A stretch of 64,000 bases of DNA, taken from positions 95,920,622 to 95,984,621 of the forward strand of contig JASWHV010000005.1 of NCBI GenBank assembly GCA_030760725.1, written 5' to 3'. The stretch is from Neostapfia colusana. Its lineage: Eukaryota > Streptophyta > Magnoliopsida > Poales > Poaceae. The notes beneath the pieces are model-generated. The model searched no databases, was not told the DNA's origin, and was given only the letters and a program-made list of their open reading frames with translations. This document shows positions 1 to 13,383 of the stretch, one piece after another (positions within the stretch are counted from its first letter, which is position 1; each line of letters opens with the position of its first letter). The position numbers were made by a program, and so were the translations under genes.

Positions 1-3000
1 AGTCCACAATCAAACAAGAAACACTTTCCTCCGATGTGGTGATGCTCAAAGTGAAATGTAAACTTAATTAGCTCTATAACTACAACACACAAGGTTTCAA
101 GACATTAACAGTTCACTACGGCATATTCAGTTGGCTTATTTCACTTCTTACTACGTCACAGCGTAGTGACCAAGCGGGTACTCAAATAACCGCGAGGGAC
201 GGTGAGTGCAATCAGGACACACCCGGATAACACGTCACATACACCCACTTTCAGAAGCGTGATTCCACACCCCTTCCTACTCTGTTGTATGAAACAACCT
301 TTCAAAGGCAACCTAAATGCCGAACCGGTCCATCCGTAACGGGCAGGAGGTCCCCGAGTGGAGCGTGACTGTGCCCACCGGCAGATTTACATCTTGCTAC
401 CCTCAACCCACTCTTATAAAATGGTTGGGTAAGCCTCGGCACCCAGGTTAACCAATTACATCGGTTTCCTGGTTCCCATATGCCAGTATGCATCCGGTAC
501 TGTTCGATACTTGTCCAGCAGGGCCGCACACGGCTCGGTCCTCAATCGACACCAACAGGGCTACGCACGTGAGACCTCTGCTCACTGCATCCTATCCCCC
601 CTGCTGGGTCTCATTTTCATAACTTAAGCCATTTTCTATCTCTTCTTATCCCGTGTGATAAATTCTATCTCGCGAGTATCTTCCAACCACTCGACTTCTA
701 CCGAGATCCTAAGAACATTAGCACAGCATTCTCTACTCGTCGAGTTTGTAAACTACCCAACCCTTCATAGGATCTAAAAGGCTATGCAAGTGGGGTTTCA
801 ATCACCCTAACTCTATTGCAAGCATTCACCCTAGACATAAGTGATACAAATAAAGAATTTGTAAAAAGTACTTAAATGCAAACTGGGGCTTGCCTGGTTG
901 GGAGTCAGAGGAGAAGTTAGTGTCGGGTGGGAGGACGTCCAATGGCTCCGGTGTATCTTCAACTTCGATCACTATATGAGATGTAGCAAAATATATGCAT
1001 AAGTGCAAGTTTTATATAAGAAGTACACTTTTATTTAGAGCTACTGTTATTTAGACCCGTTACTTGGCTTTGGGATTTTTATAGTGGATACTAGACTCTC
1101 TAAGGATGATCTGAGTAAAATTTGGAGAAATGTCATTGCGCATTGTGGTCTCCAAAACTCCCACAAGCACAAGGCTTCTATGAATTTTGAGCCCAAATCA
1201 GGAGTTTTGACATAGCTAAAAGTGGAAGATATGACTAGGGTAAGTCTCCATGGTTCAAACAAAATTCGTTTCACCATTTTTGGAGCCACCAACAGATAGA
1301 TATGAATTTTTGAAGTTGGACAGGAGTTCTGAAAAGTTTCTGTTTAAATTTGAATTTTCAAATAAATGCTGAACTTTGGAAGGCAATTTAGCCAAGCAAA
1401 TGAACTCAATGAAGCTCAAATTTTTACTGGAGATCGGTTACTATGAAAAGGATTAGCTGCCCAAATTTGGGAATGTTTTATAAAGAATTGCTCCTGAAAT
1501 AAATCTCCAAAGATTTACTAAAAACAATTCTACAAAAATTCTTGGGCATTTTCATAGCAAGCAATTTGTTCCTCTGTGAAGTACTCCTTATGAGGATTCC
1601 AACAAAATTGGTCTCACCCTTTTTGGAGTTCCCTACACAAAGTTATGGATTTTTCAAATTTGAATAACTTTCTGTTGGAAATTTACACAGAGACTCAAGA
1701 GGGGGGGGGGGGGCACTGTCAGACATTCCTTCAACCTCTCGACAGGCACCCGCGCGCGCACGCCGGACCCGACGATGGCGCGCCGTGTTCTTGCCCATTT
1801 CTCCACCATTCTTCCTACGGTTTCGTGCTACACCACCCTCGGATCACAGCCTAGCAGCCGGGCAAGGTTTCGGGTTATGAAAACACCAGGAAACCCATCG
1901 GCAACGGCGAGGCGGCTCGGTGGTGCAGCGCCGGCGATGAACCACATGTCCCATGCCTGAACCGGTGATCGAAGAGGCTGTACACCATCCCTGGAGTACG
2001 TAGATCATGATGCTACCCCTAACCCGAGCTGGAAATGCCCGCAAATGGGAGCTCCACGGTGAACAGAGGTGTTTTGGCCGGCGGCAATGGATTGTCGTCG
2101 CCCGGGGTGAAGAAGAGGTGATTCTTTTCCTGCTTTGGCATGGGAGGGCGCTAGGATAGTGTGATGCTATAGATTGAACCGAAGAACAAATGATCATGCG
2201 ATTTGGGCGAATTTCCAGTTTTGGTTTTGATCGGTTCTTCACGTGTACCGGCACCAAAACCCAAATTCCGGCGAGCCGGCGATGGGGAAGAGCAAGGGGA
2301 CTGTGGTAGCATGATCTACACACCTTTGCGCACCTTAGGGAGGTGTTGTTCATGCGGGAGAGGCGTTGGAACGGCTGGAAGTTGTGGAGCAGCAAGGTGC
2401 GACGTCGGCTCTGCTTTGCCGGAGGAAAACTGGTTGGCACCGATCCGAGAAGGCCGGGCACGAGCTGTGGAGGTGCGTACGACGTCCAGTGAAGGTCGGC
2501 GCACTCTCTGGTCAGCTTAGCTGGCCGCAAAAGTGGCCGGAGGCCGAGCAGCAACAAGGACAGAGGTGTCGCAGAATGTTTCTCTCGTGAGCGCTCGGAC
2601 AGAGGCCGTGGAGTCTGCGGGGTAGTATGAAGAAGAGAGCAGAGGCACTCGGCTGCCGCTTTGATCGCCCACGCGCACAAACTGACATCGGGAGCGGTGC
2701 GTGAAGCAGCTTGGTGGAAGCATCGGGTGGAGGGTTTGCCGGGAGCTGGCTCTCTGTGATCAACCGGGAAAAAAAAAGAGAGAGGGAAACTGATTTCTGT
2801 GAGGCTGACCGCTGGGTCCCACCACTGTAATTTTTCAATTACTTTCCACAGATTTACCCCAGCTACTTAGAATTAAAGTTCATACTTCCACCCCAAGTCA
2901 TGGTTTGAAAAGTTGAATCCAAACTGATTTGAATTCTGGTGTGAAGTTTGAATTGTGTTTGGTCATTTGAATTTGAAATGGAATTTGAATTCTCCTTTTT

Positions 3001-3393
3001 GCATTGCTCCAAAAACATAGCAAACCAACTCCAAAGTTTCTGATTTTTGGCATGGCTGCTAATTCAAATGTGGAGAACACATTTGTGGAACCAAATTTGC
3101 AAATTGTGGAAATTGGAATTGAAACTAAATTTGAAATTCAGATTAGAGGTCTTCTCCTTTTAATCCTAAACAAATATTGAAACTCCTCCAAATGAGCTGA
3201 AATTTGGAAGGGTGAATATTTGGACTATGAAGATCCAATTTATGCATTTATATCTTCATGTTTGGAAGTTTTTGGGAAGTCTAAATCCCCACTTTGCACT
3301 TACACCGTTATAATTCAAAATTTTATTTCCCCTCATTTTTACTAAGTGTACATGAGCTGAATTTTTGTTGCTTCCACTTTTTGGGATTTTACA
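1..3393 (-). repeat. G' LTR, left end cut by window
   Basis: This is a long terminal repeat read on the minus strand. Its 5' tip is TGTAAAATCCC at 3393 and its 3' part runs off the left edge. It matches the plus-strand G LTR at 16962-20280 along most of its length, with clear divergence. It has AT-rich arms around a GC-rich block (about 1740-2720) and a run of 13 G at 1701-1713. The short open frames in it are not genes. It was inserted into the H-type LTR to its right, since H sequence is broken exactly at its TG tip. Confidence 0.75.
877..894 (-). promoter_or_regulatory. Conserved LTR near-palindrome (G')
   Basis: One of the copies of the block GGCAAGCCCCGGTTTGCA that recurs in the LTRs of this window (here on the minus strand, with one change). 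In D it lies just downstream of a TATA box, so it probably marks the start of the transcribed R region. Confidence 0.45.
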
Positions 3394-5736
3394 GCTACTG
3401 ACTCTGAAATTTTTACTGTGGTTTGGATACAACCTAAACAGAAACTTGGCCAAATTTTATTTGAAGAAAAGCTAATTTGGGCCCTGCACAAATAAATGTG
3501 TATTTGACCTTCACTAGAGCCCTTTGGGTGTTCTAAGTATCTTCATGGAACAAGCCATTACTTTCTGGAAACTAGATTTTTAAAGGGTTCTAATGGAATT
3601 GGTTTCATATAATTTGAAGATTCCTAGCAAAAGATATGAGCTAAACAAGTTCTGAGAAAATCAGAAAAATATTTCTGAACATTTTTCATTTTCTCTGGAA
3701 CAGTTTCATTAATCACACCATTAGGTGGATCAAATGAGCTCTAATAGATTTCAGATATTTATGGTAGCTCGGGGATATTATAAGGAACATCCCGGCCAAA
3801 TTTCAGAATTTTCCACTAAAGGGTTCTCCAGTTAAAATTCTAGACAGTTTAAATTTTGAAGAATTAATTCTGGAGAAATAAAGATTTTCATAGAGTGAAA
3901 CTTGATTCGTTGGAAATAACTCAGAGAGCTGAATCCAACATAATTTGGTTCACTCAATTTGGAGTTTCCTAGCCAAAGTTATGTGGGTTTATAGTTTGAA
4001 CTAGAAACTGAAAATTGGGAAATGTTTAAATCTCTGCCCGTGGGTCCCACACGCACGGCTTTCTTCTTCCTCGCACCAAACGCACCCGACGGCGGCGATC
4101 TCCGGCGAGGTTCGCCGGAACTGAATTCCCGGCCACCTCTTGGAACGAAACTTGCCGCCCCCACGTACTTTCCCATGCTGAGCTCATCTTGAGGGTCGCC
4201 GGCGGCCGGCGATGCCCGGAAACGTGCACACACCGGCGATAGCGGAACCTAGGGTTCCGGCGAGGTCGGTCTCGCGCTACCTGGCACCAAAATGGTTGGG
4301 TGTTGCTCAGAGAGAATCAGTGGAGCACGAGGAACATGAAATGAAACATTTTGGAAGCTAGAAATGTTGGCAAACATACTCTCGACGGTGAGCCGAGGTG
4401 TTTTGCGTCGGCGGCGAGGAAAACAGCCATATCACGGCCGATTCTCGATGGTTTCCTTTGCTTCTTCCTCGAGAGTGTGTGCTAGCATCTGTAGAACCTA
4501 CTGACCAACGAGCTCAACCGACAAGATTACGTAGAAACCTGAGTTTCAATATAAAGTGAGCTCGGGCTAAATTAACTAGCTTTCAGTATACTTGGAAATT
4601 CCAGTTCTATTGTTGATCATTTGCCAACGCTTTCGGCTACACCTTCTACGCACGATGATGCACCTTTATTGTGTAGGGAGATGGAGGTGAGGGCAGCCGT
4701 AGCGTGCTGTCCACGGTGAGCCGCTTTTGGTTCCGCCGGGGTACCTCGGACGTGCGGCGCTGTTCCTCAATTGCTGGCCAACAGCAGCCAACAACGCCGG
4801 AGTGTAAGAGGTAGCACACAAGAGCATAGCGATCATTTTTTCTGTGGAGAGCTCACTCGACCGAAGCTCGGTTGGTGTGCGATCGGGCAACACCGAGAGC
4901 GGACAGTGGTGGTGTTCTTCGCCGGAGAAGAACTGAGAGCTAGTAGGTGCGTGAGAGCAGTGACGAACTCGACTTTGGGCTGCTCGGGAAGTGATAAGGG
5001 TGCTGGCACATCGAGAGCAGGAGCTCGCCGGCGCTGTGGCTCGGTGGCGCGCGCTGCAACAGCCTGAGAAACCGAGCGCCAGCTCTTCAGTCGGTTTGAT
5101 CACTCGGGTGACTGACAGGAGGGTCCCACTCCCCAGTTTTTAACCTCACAAATTAAACTCCTACTGCTCTTAATTTTAGGGACCCTAATACCTTTGTCCC
5201 TTTGAATAATTCACCAAATGTCGATTTGGATTTGAATGATTCAAAGTGTGAAGTGTTTGAAATAAATTTACAGCACATATGCAGTTTGAAATTAAAATTT
5301 GGTTTGAATTTTCTTAAATTAGCTCATGTCAAGATCAACTCCAAATGGAGTGAAAATTGGTGTGTGATCTCACAAAAATGTGCTGAGTGTGAATATAAAT
5401 CCAACTTTTGAATTCATGTGATGAAAGGAGTTTGAATTTGAATTTAAGTTCAAACTAACCCTTTTACTAATTGTACCCAAAAATTACCTCAAAAGGTTTT
5501 GGATTTGAGTGAAATTTAGCATGAGCATTCCTAGCAAGGTTTAGAAGTTAAATATGTGCTCAGCCCTTAAGTGATGCATGTGGAACATACCACTTTTGCA
5601 TTTTGTGAGTTTATCTCCTAATGAATTTCTTGATGGTGGTTACTTGCTCTTCAAATGTGTTCATATGTTTTGCTCAAATGAGGTGAGGTGTGGTATGATG
5701 AACACTTTTAGCAAATGAAAAACTTGGGCCCTTACA
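3394..5736 (-). repeat. H-type LTR, 5' portion
   Basis: Minus-strand LTR piece with tip TGTAAGGGCCC at 5736. It is collinear with the first 1.7 kb of the B 5' LTR (13384-15073), about 11% different over the first 270 bp by eye, and is interrupted at 3393/3394 by G'. A GC-rich core sits at about 4050-5070. It abuts element A but does not match A's own 5' LTR (10530-13383), so it is probably not A's partner LTR. Confidence 0.65.
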
Positions 5737-5879
5737 CGAACCACGTAAATCTTCGTGTTCGTCCTCACCGTCGTGCTCCGACCTTCAAAGACCACTAGCC
5801 CCTTCCAAAAAAGAACCTCCACGGGCTGCTTCCGAGCAGACCGGGGGAAGTGTTGCAGTGAACACTTCAACAACGGTGG
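5737..5879. other. 143-bp scar between A and H LTR
   Basis: Sequence that matches neither the LTR on its left nor the pol on its right. No polypurine tract is present where one would be expected. On the minus strand it ends in a stretch resembling grass Copia LTR sequence (ACGAAGATTTACGTGGTTCG); that likeness is from memory only. It probably records the deletion that removed A's integrase and 3' LTR. Confidence 0.45.
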
Positions 5880-7480
5880 TTAAACCAGAGTACCGTCATT
5901 ATCCTTCCGGAAACACTTCATTTCCCCGTTGTCCACTCTTCTCCGTATGTGAGACATACCCCTGTCTCTTCTTTGAGCCTCAACAACCTCTTCTCGGATT
6001 GTTGGAATGAGAGCAAAATTATAAAGTGCCCAATACGGAATGACACGGAGACTCGGTTCTTCATCTTCCAACTCAGCAACCGCCAAGTTGTCAACGTGGG
6101 CTTTCCGACTAAGCGTGTCGGCAACCACATTCGCTTTTCCCGGATGGCATTGGATCTCGATTTCATAATCTTTTATGAACTCCAACCATCTCCGTTGTCT
6201 CATATTCAGCTCCTTCTGCATGAAGATATACTTCAAGCTTTTATGGTCGGTGTAGAGGTGGACAAGATTGCCAAGTAAATAATGCCTCCACATCTTTAAT
6301 GCCAACACCACAACAGCAAGCTTGAGATCGTGAGTTGGATAATGCTGCTCATGGTTTCGCAGTTAACAAGACCTATACGCGACCACACACCCTTCTTGCA
6401 TAAGAACGCAGCCGAGACCGATGTCGGATGCATCACAATAGACATCAAATGGCTTCGTCGTGTCCGGCTGAACAAGAACTGGAGCTGTTGTGAGATGTTT
6501 CACCAATGCCTTGAATGCGGCTTCACATGATGCATTCCATACGTATTTGGTGCCCTTTTTCCGCAGCTCTGTCATTGGTTTAGCAATTTTTGAGAAGCTC
6601 GGAATGAACCTCCGATAATACCCCCTAAACCTAGGAAACTTCGGACCTCGTGGACAGATTTGGGAGATTCCCATTTTATCTCTTGTTCAATTTTGCTTGG
6701 GTCCACGGCAATGCCCTCTGCTGAAATAATATGGCCTAGAAAAGGCACTTGATCAATCTAGAACTCGCATTTGCTGAACTTCACATATAGCTTGTGCTCC
6801 CTCAACCGTTGTAGCACGATACAAAAATGTTCAGCGTGCTCTTCTTCAGATTTGGATTAAACCAATATGTCGTCGATGAATACCACGATGAACTCGTCTA
6901 ACTCTGGCATGAATACTGAATTCATCAAATACATAAAGTGTGCTGGAGCATTGGTTAACCCAAATGACATGATGAGGTACTTATAAAGCCCGTATCTCAT
7001 CGAGAAAGCTGTCTTCGGTATGTCCTCCAGTCGGATTCTGATTTGATGATATCCGGACCGAAGATCCATCTTCGAGAATACCTTTGCACCCACAAGTTGA
7101 TCAACTAAAATGTCGATGCGGGGCAACGGATACTTATTCTTTATAGTAACATATTTAGAGGACGATCAACACATAACCTCAGTGTTTCGTCCTTCTTCTT
7201 AACGAACAGCGCAGAGCAACCCCAAGGTGAAGAACTTGGTCGTATGAAACCCTTGCTCATGAGTTCGTTCAGCTTCTCTTTCAACTCCGCTAGTTCGTTA
7301 GGTGCCATATTGTAAGGCCTTCGTGAGATAGCTGTTGTTCCCGACGCCAGTTCAATCTTGAACTCAACGTTTGGGCAGCATGCCCGGTAAATCATCATGA
7401 ACCACATCAGGGTAATCACGTACCACCGGAATATCTTCAAGTTTAATCGCTTCCGTGTGGTAGGCCTCTGCCATTTCCTG
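5880..7480 (-). pseudogene. pol: Element A RT-RNase H, no integrase
   Basis: Remains of the Ty3/gypsy polymerase, which copies the element RNA into DNA. RT starts near 7480 (block RPSSSPWGCSALFVKKKDE), continues with KMDLRSGYHQI and the catalytic FIDD at 6869-6880, then RNase H with YCDAS, YTDHKS and VADTLS. The frame breaks near 7141, at a stop after FIDDILV (about 6855) and between 6674 and 6311. It stops dead at 5880, just past the RNase H linker, so the whole integrase and chromodomain are missing. It cannot encode a working enzyme and is clearly older than D. Assignment to gypsy RT/RNase H is certain; the deletion is inferred from comparison with C and D. Confidence 0.9.
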
Positions 7481-8266
7481 ATCTTCGCTGTGTAAAAACA
7501 GTGTGTGCTGTCCGTGAATCGGCAAGTCAATCTGAACAGTCCGGTTACCAATATTGAGTACGGCACCGTGATGGTTTAACCAAGACATCCCCAATATTAC
7601 GTCTATCTTCTGCCCATCCAACATAATCAGCGATGTTGGGTATATTTTTCCTCCCAAACATAAAGCTGCTCGGGACACAACCTGATTGGCAGAGATACTC
7701 CCTCCCGGTGAACGTATAAGATAACTTGTTGTGGGAGTATTGGTGGATAGTTGGTGCTGATCCACGCATGATTTGCTGATGAAATTGTGGGTAGCACCGG
7801 AATCAAAAAGTATGAGCACGGGTATGTCTTTGATAGTGAACATCCCTGCTAAAACCGGTGCTCCCACCGGGACATCCTCAATAGCAAGATGTTGCACACT
7901 CCCAGATGGCAATGCTGTTATGTCTAATTGAGCACGTGGCGGCATACCACCTGACAATGATAGTTGTCCGCTGTTCAACAACTTCTCCCGGCATTCTTGA
8001 GTAAAGTGCCCAAAATGATGGCAATAAGAACAAGGATATTTCCCCGGTTCTTTGCTGACTTGTGGTTGAGAAGTTGATGTACTTGGCTGCAGCAATGAGG
8101 CACCCGAAATCAATCGTTGCTGCGGCTGTGGTGGTGCTTCAAGACGTGATTCTTCAACAGGAAATCTATAGTGAGTTGATCTTACTGGTGGTCGCCATAT
8201 TTCACCAGATGGTGTGCGATACACCAAACGGTATTTACGAGGAACAATGGTTTTGTCTTCTTGCAC
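7364..8266 (-). pseudogene. Element A nucleocapsid knuckle and protease
   Basis: A 300-codon open stretch joining the end of Gag to the aspartic protease. The CCHC knuckle CSYCHHFGHFTQEC (7991-8032) would bind RNA. The protease active site DSGATHNF (7781-7804) is intact, and the later ILGMSWL block of the fold is present. The frame is lost near 7364, where the RT entry continues in another frame. The family makes Gag-Pol as one polyprotein cut by this protease. Neighbouring gag and RT pieces are in different frames, so this is a fragment of a dead element although the domain itself looks sound. Confidence 0.85.
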
Positions 8267-9020
8267 ATCACTCCGGTCCCTCTTCTCTGCTTGACACTCA
8301 AGGTCGCCTGTTCTTGCATCATGGCAGCAATGACCAACTCAGTGTAATTGCCTTGGTTGAACAAAGCCAACCTATCCTTTAATATGGCACTCAGGCCATG
8401 GAAAAAGTAATCACACCTTGCAGCTTTGTCCGTCACATAGTCGGGAGCATATTGTGCCAAATGGTTAAACCTTTTGACATAATCAAAGACATTCATGTCC
8501 CCCTGCTTCAACTTCCTAAATTCCTGCCGCTGGGTCTTGATAAAACCCGTAGGAATGTGATGAGCACGGAATGCTTCACGAAATTCCGTCCATATTCGAC
8601 TTGATGACCTTCCGGAATAGTGGCGAGATATTTGAACCACCAATTTCCGGCGGCTCCATGGAGTTGTTGAGCTGCAAATAATGTCTTCTGATAATCATCG
8701 CACTCAAACACTCCAAATTTGGACTCCATAACCCGAAGCCACTGATCAGCTCCCACTGGTTCGGTAGCTTCCGTGAATATTGGCGGTTGAGTCGCCAAGA
8801 AGTCCAAATAGGCATTCCGGGGGGGAATGACCTGTGGTGCTCGATGAAGCATGCCTTGCTGTACCAAGGCTTGGAGTAGTCTTGTGTTCTCCTGATTCGA
8901 CTCGACCATCTGAGCCATGGCATCTGCCCATACCATTTATGGCGGTGCCCGTGGTGGAGTCAAGTCATCGCCATCTCGGCGAGAACCTTCAGCCATACTT
9001 GAAGAACGAGTACACACCAT
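8182..9020 (-). pseudogene. gag: Element A gag (capsid), broken
   Basis: Gag capsid protein of the element, which would build the virus-like particle. The start ATG at 9018-9020 was chosen because it sits one base after a CAG splice-acceptor-like site, as in C. A TAA stop follows after 27 codons at 8937-8939. The capsid core is recognisable: DFLATQPPIFTEA, the WLRVMESKF block, and QEFRKLKQGDMNVFDYVKRF downstream. The frame shifts near 8590-8610 within the capsid. The overlap with the knuckle-protease entry is a change of frame, not two genes. Confident as gypsy Gag, non-functional. Confidence 0.85.
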
Positions 9021-10529
9021 ACTGCAAAAGGATAATTTTGAGGGGAGTCAAAGCTTGATCTCAGCAGTATGTGAAAGTATGTAAAACATGAACATGCTAA
9101 AACTTTATGAAAGTATAACAAAAATTCATGTTTACATATCTTCCTAAAGCAAACATAAGCAGTCCCCTATTCTGTACAGAACAGACCTTTCTGCACTTAA
9201 CCCATATTTTGATCTCGTTACCAGCATTTTCATAACTCAAGTTGAATACCAAAGTTAAAGGTAACATAATTATATTTCCAACGAGTATTCATATTCCCCT
9301 AGATAATTTCTGGATCAAAAGTTATGATTGCTAAAATTTGACAGAATTTCTGGATAAAATTTGCCAGCATCTCCTCTGAATGTGGCTGTTTTTATCACAG
9401 TTGTACATAAAAATATAACACAATTCTGAACAAACCATGAACTACAAAATCGTTGCAAATTTCATAACTTTCCAACGGTGTATCATATGAATCTTAGGAA
9501 TTTTTCTACAGAATGTTATGGCTAATTTACAGAAATATCAAGAAAAGTTTGCATTTGCCCTGTTTCTGCACAGTTTGCATTCAACTGGACATTCAACCAA
9601 TTTTGCATGTGATTTTGCTCTTGAGGTCTACATAGAAGTTGTAGAGCACTTAAAATTTTTTCCTGAACTGTATCATAAACCTCCATTAGGTAAAGCTACT
9701 CAGAGTTATGCTCTGTTAAAGTCCAGCAAAAATTTCTGCCAGAGCAGAACACTCTGTTTTTAGTTCAAATGAAGAGCGCAGTAACTAATATGTGTTTTCC
9801 AACTTCGATTTTTAGTTGAAAGTTAGTCGTGAATAATTTCTTCATAGGAAAGAAATTATCAAGTATTGTACGGTGTCGATGCACCGTAAGACATATGACG
9901 GTACTATGTTGCCTCACAAAAGAAAATCCTAACCGGCTTACACTGGCATATACGTATCGGTAGGTGTCACTAAGACGGTCACTCGCAGACGTGTTCTATT
10001 TGGACTACGGTTTTCGTGGTCAGTACCTGCATAAATCACACACAATCATCGGGTTCGGCTGCACACCGAACCCGGTCCCAATACAGTTTCATACACCCGT
10101 CTGTCATCACTCGCACGGGTGTTCTCAAGCCAAAAACGCCTTGAGCTACGTGTTCACGTTACTAACAACGTGACGGGGTCTCCCATACTTGCCCATAGAA
10201 CGCCAGGGAAGGGCGTTGCTCAAATACCCCAAACGACATCAAGAGTTGTAGAGGATACCCAAGCTGGCCGGGTTACCTGCCACCCGTGGGGCTCCACCCT
10301 TCAGCTTGTGCGCACTGGTGGCCAGCGCTTACATGCACCCCCAAGACATGAAAAGTCCCGAGATGCATGATTTTCTGACATAATCAAGTAAGTTAGGTTG
10401 CCACCTTCATAATGCTAATATAGTAGTCCTTATGTGTGCCTAGTACCGTTTTCTCAAAGTATCATGAGTTTTTATCGTAATATGATCCTCAATCCATGCG
10501 CTATTCCCAACGCGGCTCTGATACCACGC
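9021..10529 (-). other. Element A untranslated leader
   Basis: Gene-free 1.5 kb between primer site and gag. It holds a candidate intron with 5' splice site ATGCAG|GTACTG (intron starts 10026) and 3' site TTTTGCAG (intron ends 9022), about 1005 nt. Inside it lies the perfect hairpin TACGGTGTCGATGCACCGTA at 9869-9888. The first 300 bases downstream of the primer site match B's leader at 16664-16961. Confidence 0.6.
10512..10526 (-). other. Primer binding site, element A
   Basis: Minus-strand TGGTATCAGAGCCGC, three bases inside the LTR edge. It is complementary to the 3' end of initiator tRNA-Met, the usual primer for plant gypsy elements. It fixes the LTR boundary at 10530. Confidence 0.85.
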
Positions 10530-13383
10530 TGTGAGGGGCACTCCCATCCCCGGATCACGGGTCCGTGCACGCTCGCCCGGGAATCGCATTGAGTGGTGCC
10601 GTGCGATGCGGCACCCAACAACACACGGGTAAAGGAAAAACATATTACATAAATCATTTGCGGAAGCGTACAAAAAGTTAATTTACAAGTACTTATCTCA
10701 AAATAATCTATAGCGGAAGACTATAAATCTCATGACTCATATCTAACTCAGCAACAAAGAAACTGTCCCGCCCATGGATGGTTCTTACTAGCAACACGAA
10801 TCACAACCAAAGGCAGCGGAGAGGATGCTCATGAGCAACCACTCGGAGGTTTCCGAGTCTCATCGGCAACCATACTCATAAGCATAGAGTTAATACCTGC
10901 AAAACAACTAGTATAGTATCCGTGAGCATAACGCTCAGCAACACTTAACCGTCAAACCTAGTCATGAAACTCTACATGAAGTTAAAGACATAAAATGGGA
11001 CAGTAGATTGCATAATGAACTCGCCTAAATGTGAATCCTTACTTTCAAGTCTTATTAGCAGCAAATTAATAGTAACCTTGGCATGCCACATCGGGAGTCC
11101 ACTATCAAATGAGAAACGCTGTCTCCCGATGCAAATTGCTCACGGTGTAAATGAATCGAGTTTGCACAAGTCTATTCATAAAAGGTAACAACACAATGCT
11201 AGTATCAACTTCAATCCACAATGATTAGTTCTTATCTCAATGCAAGTTCTTACTACGTCACGACTGTGAGAACAAGTATGCTCACTACCGCGAGCGACGG
11301 TGATTCGAATAAAATACACCCGGACTACATGACACATACGCCCGTACTCGATGTTGCCTACAGAAACCATCACTGACGTTGTACGTGGCAGCCTTTCCCC
11401 GTTTCACCTATGTCAAATCGATCCGATCGTCCCGTACAGTAGCCACCCTCATGGTGCACCTTCCAACATGAGATTTCATGAGAGCGTTACCCACATACTG
11501 CACACCGGCCTCTCGCCTGAGGCGACCGGAAAAGTCCCAATGTAAGCTTCCTGAGGTACATCGGTTTACTGGGTCCCACATAGCCAACATGAGTCCGGTA
11601 CACAACTCGAACTTGCTCAACAGGGCTGCATACGGATCGAACCATGACCGACACGGACAGATCTAACGCACCCAGGCCCCTATGTCTTGTTGCTCCTACA
11701 ATCTGCCGGTCTCAACTTCAACTTGCTAACAATTTTCTGAACCAATCCCGTATTCCCCTTTTTCTCGTATTCATGGGAGTAGCATCTCACCACTCTACTT
11801 CTATCGAACCCTATTTAAGCATGGCAGTTCTAATCGATGAAAAGAAACCTATCCAATACTCCATAGGTTTCTCAGGTCATGCAAGAGGAGTATCAAATAA
11901 TCTATACCTAATGCACAATTCATATCCTAACCAAAAGAGTGAATACAAAGTAAAAACATAACAGCTGTTAAATGCAACAACTGGAGCTTGCCTGTTTTGC
12001 AGGGTAGTAGTATATAATAACAGTTAGTGATCTTCTATCCCCTTGTACTTCTGAATCTACTCAACTAATCCACACATCAAGGGATGGCTCCGTCGAAGTC
12101 CTTCGTCGTGAGCGCTATCGACATGGATATGCATAAGTTTTTATAATTCAATGTAAGGAATTAAAGACTTGAACTTCTTAAGAACAGAGGTTGTGTGGAT
12201 TTGCTACTATGGTATTGTTGCCTCTGTTGTGCAAAGAAATCAAGGAAACTAAATCTGCCTTAGATGTTTAATTACATCCCCAGCTAAGTTCCTAATGAAC
12301 ATATAAGTTGAGCTGCAATGATTTGGACATAACTAAAGATCCTGATCTCCAATGACTTCAAAAATTTTACAGGAACTAATACACTACACAGAGACATAGC
12401 TTGCCAAATTGCAGCTAATGTGGATGGAAATTGTGTCTCCCATAATTCCCACGATAATTCCCTATGTTTTTCTCACATACATAAGCATGGAGAACAAGGA
12501 CAGGGAGATCCAAGGCAAAACATGAGCTGAAACTTTACCTGTGAGTTCCTGGTAACAAGAAAGTACTTTGGTCCAAAATTCAGACCTTTTACTTGAGTAT
12601 TTCCTCCAGAATAATTCCTTAAGTATTTCTACTAAAAGGAATTAATTCTGGAGTAATGTGCATTTTCATGCCCAATCAAGTAAACTACAATTTCAAGTAT
12701 GATTCATATAGCATGCCCGAATTTTCTCATTATTTTTGGAGCTATGTATTGCCTAGAATGGATTTTCCAAGTTAGAAACCTTTTCTGAAAAAGTTTCTGG
12801 ACAACTTTGAACACAGCAGTTTGTATTTAGCAAATTCCTACTCAAATCATATTCAAATGAGCTGAAAATTTCCTAGAGGGTCTACAATATCCTACAGAAT
12901 ATTATCGAAAAAGTTTAGGATTTTTGGATGAACCAAACTCCCTTAATAATTCTTTTTCAAGAAAATTTCAATGAATTTTCCAGAATTTATTATTGACTTT
13001 CATACAAGTTGGGGTTCATTTTTTGATAGATCTTTGGAAAATGAATCCAACCCAATTTGAATCACTCAATTTGGAGGTTCCTAGACCAAGAGATGAATTT
13101 TCAAAGTTGTGGCACAATCTGGAATTGTTTTGCTACTGGAAATTGATTGGGCCCATGTTTTTGGACCACAGCCACTGAGATTCGAGCCACACCGGTTACA
13201 GTGTTTCCACGCATGCAGCCACAGTGGATCCCGAGCCACAGCCGATCCAAAATTTGAATTTACTGTGGCTGACACATGGGACCGGCCTCCTTCTTCTTCC
13301 TCCCGGCTCCCTCTCGCGCGTGCGACTCCCCCTCGCCGGAGCGAGGCCGGAGCTTGCCGGCCCCGCGTTTCTGACCACCTCTC
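10530..13383 (-). repeat. Element A 5' LTR, truncated
   Basis: LTR whose inner end is defined by the primer site. It holds the end hairpin near 10594-10616 (GTGCCG...CGGCAC), a divergent copy of the R-region palindrome at 11973-11992 and AT-rich arms. At 13383 it stops inside its GC-rich core where element B begins. The rest should lie beyond B. The arm at 12500-13100 resembles C's LTR more than the H-type LTR. Confidence 0.7.

Noticed and set aside
1844..2680. 278-codon minus-strand frame
   Set aside because: Inside the G' LTR core. It contains no known motif and the related G LTR does not show an equivalent frame.
3394..5736. Treating the H-type LTR as element A's 3' LTR
   Set aside because: It does not match A's 5' LTR (10530-13383), and no polypurine tract lies between it and pol.
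10512..10526. tRNA-like matches at the primer sites
   Set aside because: They are short primer binding sites complementary to the tRNA 3' end, not tRNA genes; no cloverleaf surrounds them.
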